From contig CP070823.1 of assembly GCA_020344375.1 (NCBI GenBank), positions 2,215,776 to 2,269,756 on the forward strand: a stretch of 53,981 nt of DNA, in the 5' to 3' direction. Shown one piece after another: positions 42,581 through 50,356 of this stretch. Below the pieces are notes generated by a model, which had not been told where the DNA came from, did not search any database, and saw only the letters and a list, made by a program, of their open reading frames with translations. The position numbers were made by a program, and so were the translations under genes. Position 1 is the first letter of the stretch, and each line of letters starts with the position of its first letter. Source of the DNA: Gemmatimonadota bacterium (GTDB lineage: Bacteria; Gemmatimonadota; Gemmatimonadetes; Palauibacterales; KS3-K002).

Positions 42581-43094
42581 GGTCGCGACGCTGGTCCTCC
42601 GCCCAGAGCGAGGCCAGGAGCAGCACCGCGCCGATCGTGACCGCCGTGTCCGCGATGTTGAAGACCGGCCAACGAAGACTCCCGATCCCAAAATCGAGAA
42701 AGTCGACCACTCCATGCGCGGACCGAAGCCGATCGATCACGTTGCCCAGCGCTCCTCCGGCGATGGCCCCGATCGCGAACAGCCTAAGTCGATCGTCTGC
42801 CGTTGTGTGCCGATACATCACGATGAGGACGGCGAGCGCGATAAACGCAAGGCCCAGGAAGATGAACCGGGAGTACGGACCCAGGTGTAGGCCGAATGCG
42901 GCTCCAGGGTTGTGAATGTAGGTCAGGCGAAAGAAGTCGCCGAAGACCGGGATCGACTCTGTGATAAGGAGCGTGCGCTGGACCAGGTACTTCGTGAAGA
43001 GATCCAGCACGAGGATGGCAGCAGCGGTTCCGGCGAAGGCACCCAGCTTGTCCCGCAGCGACACCGCGTTCGCCAGCCCACTCGGCTTCTCCAC
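42558..43094 (-). CDS. lspA: Lipoprotein signal peptidase LspA
   Basis: LspA cleaves signal peptides of prolipoproteins after lipidation. Four membrane helices and both catalytic aspartate regions are visible: GNVIDRLRSAHGVVDFLDF and FNIADTAVTIG. IHNPGAAFG is the conserved first loop. The start is uncertain: GTG at 43094 (178 residues) fits the family, with GTG at 43064 as an alternative. Confidence 0.95.
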   Translation of the reverse strand: MEKPSGLANAVSLRDKLGAFAGTAAAILVLDLFTKYLVQRTLLITESIPVFGDFFRLTYIHNPGAAFGLHLGPYSRFIFLGLAFIALAVLIVMYRHTTADDRLRLFAIGAIAGGALGNVIDRLRSAHGVVDFLDFGIGSLRWPVFNIADTAVTIGAVLLLASLWAEDQRRDRDKSREN

Positions 43095-43116
43095 TTGCCC
43101 AGCGCCCGGATAGCCG

Positions 43117-43503
43117 TCAGGAGCCACTGTTCTCCTCGCGCTCCTTGCACTGGATGCACAGCCGCGCGTGAGGCAACGCGTCGAGGCGCTCGAGACCGAT
43201 GTCGGCGCCGCACTCCTCACAGAAACCGTACTGATCGGGCGTCCTGTAGAGTCGGCGCAGCGCCTGGTCAATATGATAGAGCAGTCGCCCTTCCTTGCTG
43301 GCAAACAAGAAGGCCTTTTCCCGCTCCATCGCATCGGTTCCCTGGTCAGCCATGTGGAAGCTGTAGGCCGAAAGATCCCCGTCTGAGCCCTGTAGGGTAT
43401 CCGAGAACGACTCGTCAAACTGCGCCAGTTGCTTGATGATCTTCTGTCGCTCTTCTAAAAGGCGCTGCTCGAAGTGCGCCAGATCCTTCTTCTTGAGTGG
43501 CAT
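43117..43503 (-). CDS. DksA/TraR-family zinc-finger protein
   Basis: A 128-residue protein with an N-terminal coiled coil (LAHFEQRLLEERQKIIKQL) and a C-terminal Cys4 finger, CEECGADIGLERL followed by CIQC. DksA-type proteins enter the RNA polymerase secondary channel; the Firmicute counterpart at this locus, YlyA, is also of this family. Its coiled-coil tip, which decides DksA activity, cannot be judged by eye. The ATG at 43503 has AAGGGA six bases upstream, so I prefer it over the GTG at 43518. Confidence 0.88.
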   Translation of the reverse strand: MPLKKKDLAHFEQRLLEERQKIIKQLAQFDESFSDTLQGSDGDLSAYSFHMADQGTDAMEREKAFLFASKEGRLLYHIDQALRRLYRTPDQYGFCEECGADIGLERLDALPHARLCIQCKEREENSGS

Positions 43504-43552
43504 TGTTGTTCCCTTCACTCGCTGATCCAGTCAGCTCTACGCCAAAGCTGGC

Positions 43553-46504
43553 TCACCTGACCTGCACACCGATCACGGCCTCACGCCCGTCCAGCCGGAT
43601 CTTCTTCATATGTTCGTATCCGTTGCCTTGCGGAGGTTCCGGGCTGATCTCAACCTCCACCGCCAGGACCTCACTCGCGATATAATCGCGGTGAGCTTCT
43701 GCTGCAGAGGTCACCTCCGGCGCCCCAAAAATACCCAATCGGACCCGGTCGTCCAGTTCGAGCCCCGCCTCGCGCCGGAGCCGCTGAATGCGGTTCACCA
43801 GCTCGCGGGCAGTGCCTTCGAGCCTGAGTTCGTCGTCCACTTCGGTGTCCAGACCGACCTGGATGCCCGCCTCGGAGAGCACCTTCAGACCTGCCAGCTG
43901 GGCCGGATCGTCGACGAAGCCTATCTCCCTAACGTTAAGCTCGTCTCGTATGATCCCCAACACCTCCTCGCCCAGCCGCGCCGCCTGCCCACCGGGAACC
44001 ACCCCGACCAGCTGGCGGAGCGGTTGGCGAACCCGGATTCCCGCCGCTTCCCGGGCCGCACGGCCCATGCCGGCCAGCCGCCTCCCGAGCTCCATCGCCG
44101 CTTCCAGCGCCTCGTCCCGTCGGGCGTCCGCCAGCGGATACCGCTCCAGATGCACGGAGGTTCCGCCGGTCAACTCCCGATGGATCCAGTCGCTCACGAA
44201 TGGTACCATGGGTGCCAGCAAACGGCAGACGGTCAACAGCGCCTCCCAGAGCGTGCCGAAGGCCGCGTCCATAGTCTCCCGCGTCGCGGCCCGCGTGCCC
44301 CAGAAGCGCTGGCGTGAGCGTCGCACGTACCAGTTCGACAGATCATCCACCACGAATTCACCGATCCGGCGGATCGCGTGAGTGACGTTGTACCCGTCCA
44401 GGTCGGCCCGGCAGTCCGCGACCAGCCCGTCAAGCCGCGCGAGCAGCCACCGGTCCAACACCGGCCGCTCACCGCCAGCCGGGCTTCGCTCGGGCGTCCA
44501 GCCCTCGATGTTCGCGTAGAGCTCGAAGAACCGATAGGTCGCCAAGAGGGTGCCGAAGAACTTGCGCCGAACCTCGGCAATCGCTTTGGGATCGTGACGC
44601 TTCGGCAACCACGGGTTGCTGACCGAGAGGAAGTAATAGCGGACTGCGTCGGCACCGAACTCGCCGATGGCGTCCCACGGATCCACAACATTGCCGCGGG
44701 ACTTCGACATCTTGATTCCTTCGGCATCGAGCACCAGATCGTTCACCACGACGTTTTCATAGGGCGACCGGTCGAACAGCACAGTGCTGATGGCCAGCAG
44801 CGAGTAGAACCAGCCGCGGGTCTGCTCAACTCCTTCGGCGATGAAGTCAGCCGGGAACTGTTCCTCGAAGGTCTCCCGGTTCTCCATCGGGTGGTGCCAC
44901 TGGGCGAACGGCATGGACCCGGAATCGAACCAGGTATCGATGACCTCGGGCGTGCGCCGCATCCTCCCACCACACTGCGAGCACTCCCACTCAACCGTGT
45001 CGATGAACGGCTTGTGCGGGTCGAAGCCGGGGCTAACCTCGATTCCCGCACGTTCGGCGAGCGTGCTGTAGCTGCCGATAACCTCGATATGCGAAGCGTC
45101 TCGATCGCAGATCCATACGGGCAGCGGCGTGCCCCAGTAGCGTTCGCGCGAGAGTGCCCAGTCAACGTTGTTCTCGAGCCACTCCGCCATGCGGCCCCGT
45201 CCGATTTCCGACGGATGCCAGCCGACCGCAGCGTTGTTCGCCAGTAGCTGGTCCTTGACCGCCGTTGTCCGCAGGTACCAGGAATCGCGGGCGTAGTAGA
45301 GTAGCGGCGTATTGCAGCGCCAGCAGAAGGGATAGGTGTGCGTGTAATCCGCAGCCTTCCAAAGCTGGCCTGATTCCTCGAGCGCTTCGATGATCTTCGG
45401 ATCGGCGTCCTTCACGAAGACGCCCGCCCACCGCGTGACCTCCGGGTTGAAGCGACCTTCCTCATCGACCAGGTGGTGCATCGGCAGACCCAGCTCGACG
45501 CCCAGGTCGTAGTCGTCCTGGCCGTACATGACCGCGGTGTGCACGATCCCGGTCCCCTCGTCGGCGGTAACGAAATCGGCGGTCGCCACCAACCAGCCGT
45601 TCTGCCTGCCGACGACATCCGCGAGGAACGGGAACAGCGGCTCGTAGCGCAGTCCCTCGAGCGCCCCGCCGGGCAAGATCTCCAGGACCTCGTATCCTTC
45701 ACCCAGCACCTCGTCGGCCAGCCGTTCGGCGAGGTAGTAGATCTCGTCACCAACGCGCACTTTCACGTAGGCGATCATCGGGCTGACAGCCAGAGCGATG
45801 TTACCCGGCAAGGTCCACGGCGTGGTGGTCCAGGCCAGCAGGTACTCGCCCGGGCGACCCTCGATCGCAAACTTGACCGTCACCGCCGGCTCGGTGACGT
45901 CCTCGTAGCCCATGGCGACCTCGTGGCTCGACAGACCGGTCCCACACCGCGGGCAGTAGGGAACGACCTTGTGCCCGCGGTACAGTAGGCCTTTCTCGTG
46001 GAACCGGGAGAGTGCCCACCAGACGCTCTCGACGAACTCCGGCGAGCAGGTGATATAGGCACGCGAGTAATCGAGCCAGAACCCGATTCGCAGCGAAAAC
46101 TTCTCCCAGTCTTCCTTGTAGGTGAAGATGTGCTCCCGGCACACCTCCGCGAACCGCTCGACGCCGATCCTTTCGATCTCCGGCTTGCCAGAGATTTCGA
46201 GTGCCTTCTCCGCCTCCACCTCTACGGGTAGGCCGTGCGTGTCCCATCCGGCGATGCGTGTGACCGATCGGCCTCGCATCGTCTGGTAGCGGCAGAACGT
46301 GTCCTTGAGAGTACGCGAGATTACGTGGTGGATGCCGGGCCGGCCGTTCGCCGTCGGCGGTCCCTCATAGAAAACGAAGGGCTCGCCGTCTCGGGTGAGC
46401 TCCAGCGAGCGCTGGAAGGTATTCTCCTGCTCCCAGGCCGCCAGAACCTCCTCCTCCAGAAGGGTCGGGTTCTCAGGAATTTCCCGGTAGTGCTTCTCGC
46501 CCAT
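43553..46504 (-). CDS. ileS: Isoleucyl-tRNA synthetase, type 2 (eukaryote-like)
   Basis: IleRS charges tRNA-Ile and edits valine. The 983-residue protein has the class I catalytic core with KMSKSRGNVV (about residue 598), the editing-domain motifs LLAWTTTPWTLPGN and DEGTGIVHTAV, and NVDWALSRERYWGTPLP. The first signature is not HxGH but GIHH (57-60, in NGRPGIHHVIS). The C-terminal region lacks the zinc-binding tail of the common bacterial type 1 enzyme and is of the type 2 form. It begins 9 nt after pnp without a visible SD, so coupling to pnp is likely. It is the only IleRS gene in the window. Confidence 0.96.
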   Translation of the reverse strand: MGEKHYREIPENPTLLEEEVLAAWEQENTFQRSLELTRDGEPFVFYEGPPTANGRPGIHHVISRTLKDTFCRYQTMRGRSVTRIAGWDTHGLPVEVEAEKALEISGKPEIERIGVERFAEVCREHIFTYKEDWEKFSLRIGFWLDYSRAYITCSPEFVESVWWALSRFHEKGLLYRGHKVVPYCPRCGTGLSSHEVAMGYEDVTEPAVTVKFAIEGRPGEYLLAWTTTPWTLPGNIALAVSPMIAYVKVRVGDEIYYLAERLADEVLGEGYEVLEILPGGALEGLRYEPLFPFLADVVGRQNGWLVATADFVTADEGTGIVHTAVMYGQDDYDLGVELGLPMHHLVDEEGRFNPEVTRWAGVFVKDADPKIIEALEESGQLWKAADYTHTYPFCWRCNTPLLYYARDSWYLRTTAVKDQLLANNAAVGWHPSEIGRGRMAEWLENNVDWALSRERYWGTPLPVWICDRDASHIEVIGSYSTLAERAGIEVSPGFDPHKPFIDTVEWECSQCGGRMRRTPEVIDTWFDSGSMPFAQWHHPMENRETFEEQFPADFIAEGVEQTRGWFYSLLAISTVLFDRSPYENVVVNDLVLDAEGIKMSKSRGNVVDPWDAIGEFGADAVRYYFLSVSNPWLPKRHDPKAIAEVRRKFFGTLLATYRFFELYANIEGWTPERSPAGGERPVLDRWLLARLDGLVADCRADLDGYNVTHAIRRIGEFVVDDLSNWYVRRSRQRFWGTRAATRETMDAAFGTLWEALLTVCRLLAPMVPFVSDWIHRELTGGTSVHLERYPLADARRDEALEAAMELGRRLAGMGRAAREAAGIRVRQPLRQLVGVVPGGQAARLGEEVLGIIRDELNVREIGFVDDPAQLAGLKVLSEAGIQVGLDTEVDDELRLEGTARELVNRIQRLRREAGLELDDRVRLGIFGAPEVTSAAEAHRDYIASEVLAVEVEISPEPPQGNGYEHMKKIRLDGREAVIGVQVR

Positions 46505-46513
46505 GTCGATATG

Positions 46514-47353
46514 TCAGGACAGGCGGGCCACCACACCTCTTATCAAGCGGGTCAGCTTCGGCTCCGCCTCGTTCGCCACGCGGATGATCTCCTCGACGCT
46601 CGCTGGCTTCAGAGCGTCCGGCAGACAGCTGTCAGTGATGATCGATACGCCGAGGACCTTCATGCCGCCGTGGACCGCCACAATGACCTCCGGCACCGTG
46701 GACATCCCCACCACATCGGCGCCAATCAGACGCAGAAACCGATATTCGGCGCGGGTTTCCAAGTTCGGCCCGGGGACCGCCAGGTACACTCCGCGGCGCA
46801 GGGTGATCCGTTCGTCCCTGGCCACCTCGAGCGCCAGCCGCTGAAGCTCCAGGTCGTAGGGCTCCGACATGTCGGGGAAACGCGGGCCGAGCTGCTCCAG
46901 GTTCGGCCCGATGAGCGGGTTGTCACCGAGCAGGTTGATGTGGTCGGCAATCAACATGAGATCGCCCACGTCCCACATAGGATTCATGCCGCCGCAGGCA
47001 TTGGAGACGATGAGTACCTCCGCCCCCAAGTCACGCATCACGCGAACCGGAAACGTCACCTGTTGCAGGGAGTAGCCTTCGTACAGGTGAAACCGCCCCT
47101 GCATGGCCACGACCGGCTGGCCCGCCAGGTCGCCGAGGAGCATCCGCCCGCTGTGCGTCTCTACCGTGGGCACCGGAAAGTCCGGGATCTCCTCGTACGG
47201 AATGATCGTTTCTGGCGTGATCTCCTCGGCCAGTGCACCTAAGCCCGTCCCCAGGATGATCCCCACGCGCGCCTGGTAACCCGTGCGAGTCCTGATCGCA
47301 TCACCGGCGCTTCGGATCCGCTGGACCAGCTCTTCGCCGCTCCAGCGTTCCAT
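46514..47353 (-). CDS. Purine nucleoside phosphorylase (trimeric PNP/MTAP family)
   Basis: A 279-residue phosphorylase: phosphate loop IILGTGLGAL, QGRFHLYEGY, VSNACGGMNPMWDVGD, GPNLETRAEYRF with the base-binding glutamate, and MSTVPEVIVA. The base-specificity position, Asn in mammalian PNP, reads Asp241 in IITDSCLPD, closer to the aspartate of MTA phosphorylase. Substrate range (6-oxo or 6-amino purines) is therefore open. It shares one base with the divIVA stop (TGATG) and is an insertion in the otherwise conserved divIVA-ileS order. Confidence 0.93.
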   Translation of the reverse strand: MERWSGEELVQRIRSAGDAIRTRTGYQARVGIILGTGLGALAEEITPETIIPYEEIPDFPVPTVETHSGRMLLGDLAGQPVVAMQGRFHLYEGYSLQQVTFPVRVMRDLGAEVLIVSNACGGMNPMWDVGDLMLIADHINLLGDNPLIGPNLEQLGPRFPDMSEPYDLELQRLALEVARDERITLRRGVYLAVPGPNLETRAEYRFLRLIGADVVGMSTVPEVIVAVHGGMKVLGVSIITDSCLPDALKPASVEEIIRVANEAEPKLTRLIRGVVARLS

Positions 47354-47967
47354 CAGCTGTCATCCTCCTGCTCGCCCTCAGTGACCAGCGACGACAGCCA
47401 TTCCCCCTCCCTGGCCTCCGCTTGCTCCGCCGGCTCCGCCGCCTGCGCCGGTGTCTGGCCCGACGTCTCGACCCGTGTCCCCGCAGCCGGAACATCGATC
47501 GGCTCGCTGAGCCGCGCCTCCTCCACCTCGAGCTCCGAGACGTAGCGCTCGAGCAGGGTTCGGAACGCGCGGACGAATTGGCGCCTTCGGGCCTGCAGCG
47601 CCTCGATCTCCCGTCCGATCTCCCGGTAGGCCCGCTGCCCTTCCTCAATGATGCGTTCCGCCTGGCTTTGAGCCTCCCGGCGCAGCAGCTCGGCCTCACG
47701 GTTCGCCTGAGCCTGTGCCTCAGAGCGAAGCTGTTGGGCGGTGACGAGCGCCTCATTCAGCGCCTTTTCGCGCTCCCGATAGGATGCCACCTGCTCCTGC
47801 AGATGTTCCGCGCGTTCAGTCAACGCCACATTCTGCTTAACGAGCTCCTCGAGACGCTCGGCGACCATGTCGAGAAAGTCGTCGACCAACTCGGTGTCGT
47901 AGCCTCGAATGGTGCGCCGGAAGTCGCCCTTCTTCTTGCGCACATCGAGTGGTGTCAAGTCAATCAT
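47353..47967 (-). CDS. divIVA: DivIVA-domain protein
   Basis: A 204-residue protein with the N-terminal DivIVA lipid-binding motif (LTPLDVRKKKGDFRRTIRGY, then DTELVDDFLDMV) followed by a long coiled coil to about residue 150 and an acidic Pro/Ala/Glu tail. DivIVA proteins sense negative membrane curvature and recruit pole or septum partners in Gram-positives; in diderms their role is less clear. It lies between yggS and pnp, overlapping yggS by 4 nt. Confidence 0.9.
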   Translation of the reverse strand: MIDLTPLDVRKKKGDFRRTIRGYDTELVDDFLDMVAERLEELVKQNVALTERAEHLQEQVASYREREKALNEALVTAQQLRSEAQAQANREAELLRREAQSQAERIIEEGQRAYREIGREIEALQARRRQFVRAFRTLLERYVSELEVEEARLSEPIDVPAAGTRVETSGQTPAQAAEPAEQAEAREGEWLSSLVTEGEQEDDS

Positions 47968-48671
47968 TGTGGCCGCTCCCCAAACAGCACTGTGCCGAGC
48001 CGCACCATCGTGCTGCCTTCCTCAATTGCGATCTCGTAGTCGTTGGTCATCCCCATCGAGAGGTGCCGCCCCTCGAACTTCTCCACACTGTCCCGGCAAC
48101 GCTCGAAGAGTGCGCCTGTGTGCCGGAACGTCCCGCGCAGCACGGCCTCATCGTCGGTGAACGGGGCCATCGTCATCAGCCCGATGACCCGGACGTGCTC
48201 GAGTTCGGTCGTCACGCGCACAGCCTCAAGCCCGTCCTCGGGGGAGAAACCGTGCTTGCTGTCCTCACCGGAGGCGTTGAGCTGCAGCAGGACTTCTGCC
48301 GGACGCCCTGTCTTTGCCGCTTCCTTGTCTATCTCTCGTGCCAGGCGCAGCGAGTCCACCGACTGAATCAGCGTGAACATGCGCAACGCCTGTCGCACCT
48401 TGTTGCGCTGCAAATGGCCGACGAGGTGCCACTCGAGGCTCAAGTCACCAGAAGCCTCCCACTTCGCCCGCGCCTCCTGCACCCGGCTCTCGCCAATCAC
48501 CTGCAGGCCGACCTGGCGAGCTGCCTGGAGGGCCTCGAGCGGGTGACCCTTCGTCACGGCCACGAGCGTGACGGCGTCGGCATCCGAGCGACCAGCGCGT
48601 TCGCAGGCCCGCTGGATCCGCTCGCGAACCTGAGGCAGCGCGCGCTCGAGTCGCTCAAAGTACATAAGCAA
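47964..48671 (-). CDS. yggS: YggS-family pyridoxal-phosphate homeostasis protein
   Basis: A 235-residue alanine-racemase-fold PLP protein. The PLP lysine is in LVAVTKGHPLEAL, with WHLVGHLQRNKVRQAL, SVDSLRLAREI and the C-terminal LSMGMTNDYEIAIEEGSTMV all typical. YggS/YlmE keeps vitamin B6 and amino-acid pools in balance. ATG at 48665 or TTG at 48671 can start it; neither has an SD. A CATAAG and a CTTATG flank a T7 run at the start, and transcription may begin very close to the codon. Confidence 0.94.
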   Translation of the reverse strand: MLMYFERLERALPQVRERIQRACERAGRSDADAVTLVAVTKGHPLEALQAARQVGLQVIGESRVQEARAKWEASGDLSLEWHLVGHLQRNKVRQALRMFTLIQSVDSLRLAREIDKEAAKTGRPAEVLLQLNASGEDSKHGFSPEDGLEAVRVTTELEHVRVIGLMTMAPFTDDEAVLRGTFRHTGALFERCRDSVEKFEGRHLSMGMTNDYEIAIEEGSTMVRLGTVLFGERPQ

Positions 48672-48706
48672 AAAAACTTATGCCCCTGAACGACCGCAGG
48701 CAAGAC

Positions 48707-48746
48707 AAAAAACTGAGCCCGGTACCGCGCCTGCGATACCGGGCTC
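48707..48746 (-). terminator. Intrinsic terminator after tonB
   Basis: A 10-bp stem GAGCCCGGTA/TACCGGGCTC with a 12-base loop, followed on the minus strand (after AG) by six T residues. It lies 23 nt past the tonB stop and separates that operon from yggS. Confidence 0.92.
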
Positions 48747-48769
48747 GCCCTCCCAGGCCGGGCCCCGAG

Positions 48770-49459
48770 CTACTGCTTCACGGAGAAGGTGATCGGGATC
48801 GCCACCCACACCGGCACCCTCTTGTCCCGGTTCAGGGCTGGCGTGAACGTGATCTCACGCGATGCGGTGAGGGCCGCATCGTCGAGGGCCGAGTTACCGG
48901 AGCCCTTCTGCACCTTGGCGTTCTGCACGACACCTTCGGTATCGATGAACACCCAGACCATGACCGTGCCGCCGATCCCTGCGTCCTTCAACAGCTTCGG
49001 GTAGTGGCGCTCAACGATACGCCGCGCCTCATCTATGCTCCGGTACTCCGGCCTCACCGTGTACGGCGTGAAGACCGGCTGGTCGCCGAGGCGAGTCACA
49101 TCACTGGGCGGCGGCGGCAGATTCTCGACTGGGTTCTCCTCGAACGTCGTAGGCGCGATCGTGATCTCCTCCTCAAGCGCCTGCGAGGAGACCACCGGGA
49201 CTGCGGGTCGCGCAATCTGCTCGGGCGGCGGTGGGATATCCACTTCTGGCGGCAGCTCGATCGCTTCGAACTCGCGAACCCCGTAGCTCACATCGGAGGC
49301 GGACAGCTCGGGGAAGAACTTGAACAGCCCGAAGTGAAACACCGTGGCCACGATAATGCTCCCCCACAGCCACGGGCCAAACGACTTCTTGAACTTGTCG
49401 TTCGCCGTCACCCGTAAGGCGCCAGACGGTAGGCCGACCGAATACAGGTCCTCTGCCAT
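48770..49459 (-). CDS. tonB: TonB energy transducer
   Basis: A 229-residue TonB: short cytosolic N-terminus, one membrane helix (WLWGSIIVATVFHFGLF), a proline-rich periplasmic linker (LPPEVDIPPPPEQIARPAVP), and the C-terminal TonB fold (VMVWVFIDTEGVVQNAKVQK, ITFTPALNRDKRVPVWVAIP). It passes inner-membrane proton-motive force to outer-membrane receptors. ATG with GAGG five bases upstream. Its presence shows that the organism has an outer membrane. Confidence 0.95.
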   Translation of the reverse strand: MAEDLYSVGLPSGALRVTANDKFKKSFGPWLWGSIIVATVFHFGLFKFFPELSASDVSYGVREFEAIELPPEVDIPPPPEQIARPAVPVVSSQALEEEITIAPTTFEENPVENLPPPPSDVTRLGDQPVFTPYTVRPEYRSIDEARRIVERHYPKLLKDAGIGGTVMVWVFIDTEGVVQNAKVQKGSGNSALDDAALTASREITFTPALNRDKRVPVWVAIPITFSVKQ

Positions 49460-49466
49460 GGCAGCC

Positions 49467-49916
49467 TCACCTCCTCTCGCGCGTCAAGCGGCTTTCGAGG
49501 TCCGTGTGGAAGAAGACGCGTACCGCGTTTGCCTGACGGAGCTGTTCGGTGACCGCGTTCATGAAGCGGTACGGTACTTCTCTATCGCCGCGGATCGCGA
49601 TCAGCAGCCGGCGGTCACTGTCCCGATAAAGGGGTAGCACGACATCAGCGACCATATCCATCGGTATCCGGCTATCATTTATATACACCGAACCGTCCGG
49701 CTCGATCCATAGATGCAGGATGTTCCTGCGCCGCTCGTCGATCTTCTGGGTCGCTTCCGCCCTCGGGAAGCTGAGGTGGCGATTCTGCTCTCTCCGGAAG
49801 GTGGTCGACACCATGAAGAAGATGAGGAGCAGGAACGCGATGTCCGCCATCGACGCCGTGGGGATCTCGCTCTGCGCCTTGGACTTCTTCTCGAAACCGC
49901 CGCCTGGCTTCGCCAT
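49467..49916 (-). CDS. exbD: ExbD-type biopolymer transport protein (second copy)
   Basis: A 149-residue ExbD/TolR protein with one N-terminal membrane helix. The proton-path aspartate lies in ASMADIAFLLLIFFMVSTTF. The periplasmic domain continues LHLWIEPDGSVYINDSRIPM. It is a paralogue of the ExbD encoded just upstream. A 55-bp stretch (49815-49869) is identical in the two genes except one base. It overlaps neither neighbour; tonB follows 7 nt on. Confidence 0.94.
   Translation of the reverse strand: MAKPGGGFEKKSKAQSEIPTASMADIAFLLLIFFMVSTTFRREQNRHLSFPRAEATQKIDERRRNILHLWIEPDGSVYINDSRIPMDMVADVVLPLYRDSDRRLLIAIRGDREVPYRFMNAVTEQLRQANAVRVFFHTDLESRLTRERR
49815..49869. repeat. 55-bp direct repeat, copy 1 (in exbD 2)
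   Basis: Identical over 55 bases, apart from one base (49857), to 50256-50310 in the adjacent exbD gene. It encodes the conserved EIPTASMADIAFLLLIFF region. The match goes down to the synonymous sites while the rest of the genes differ, suggesting recent gene conversion. Confidence 0.9.
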
Positions 49917-49918
49917 TG

Positions 49919-50344
49919 CTACTGCTCCCAGAGCTGCAAGGAAATACGCTGAGCCGCCGCTGACTGCAGTTCGTCAAGCACGTTGATCATATGTCGGTAG
50001 GGCGAGTTGGGCGCCGTCTTCACTGCCGCGATGATATTGGGGTTGTTGGCGATCTCCTGCCGCATAATCCCCTCGATCTCGCTGTAGGCGACGACCTGCT
50101 CGGCCTGGCTCTCGCCGCGCCGAATTGCGACCGCCCCGTCTTCACGAACGAGGAAGTGGATGATGTTACTCTGCGAGACCTCCACCTCCGCAGCTGTCGC
50201 CTCCGGCAGGACGATCGGCAGCCCCTTCTCCTCCTCGAACACGGTTGTCGTCAGGAAGAAGATGAGGAGCAGGAACGCGATGTCCGCCATCGACGCGGTG
50301 GGGATCTCGTCGCTCACCTTGCTCTTCCGTTGAAGCATGGGCAT
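49919..50344 (-). CDS. exbD: ExbD-type biopolymer transport protein (first copy)
   Basis: A 141-residue ExbD/TolR protein; the membrane helix reads ASMADIAFLLLIFFLTTTVF with the key aspartate. The periplasmic part is IIHFLVREDGAVAIRRGE and ends in a conserved helix. The ATG at 50344 has AGAGGT eight bases upstream. Together with exbB, the second exbD and tonB it forms the Ton motor; two ExbD types per motor are common in several diderm phyla. Confidence 0.94.
   Translation of the reverse strand: MPMLQRKSKVSDEIPTASMADIAFLLLIFFLTTTVFEEEKGLPIVLPEATAAEVEVSQSNIIHFLVREDGAVAIRRGESQAEQVVAYSEIEGIMRQEIANNPNIIAAVKTAPNSPYRHMINVLDELQSAAAQRISLQLWEQ
50256..50310. repeat. 55-bp direct repeat, copy 2 (in exbD 1)
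   Basis: Partner of the repeat at 49815-49869, with a single mismatch. It covers the membrane helix of the first ExbD copy. Confidence 0.9.
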
Positions 50345-50356
50345 GGCAACGTACCT

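Noticed and set aside
43095-43418. Upstream extension of lspA.
   Set aside because: It lies within the dksA-like gene in another frame; LspA proteins begin close to their first membrane helix.
48663-48682. Hairpin CATAAG/CTTATG as a terminator.
   Set aside because: The T-run is in the loop rather than after the stem, the stem is weak, and a real terminator lies just upstream at 48707-48746.
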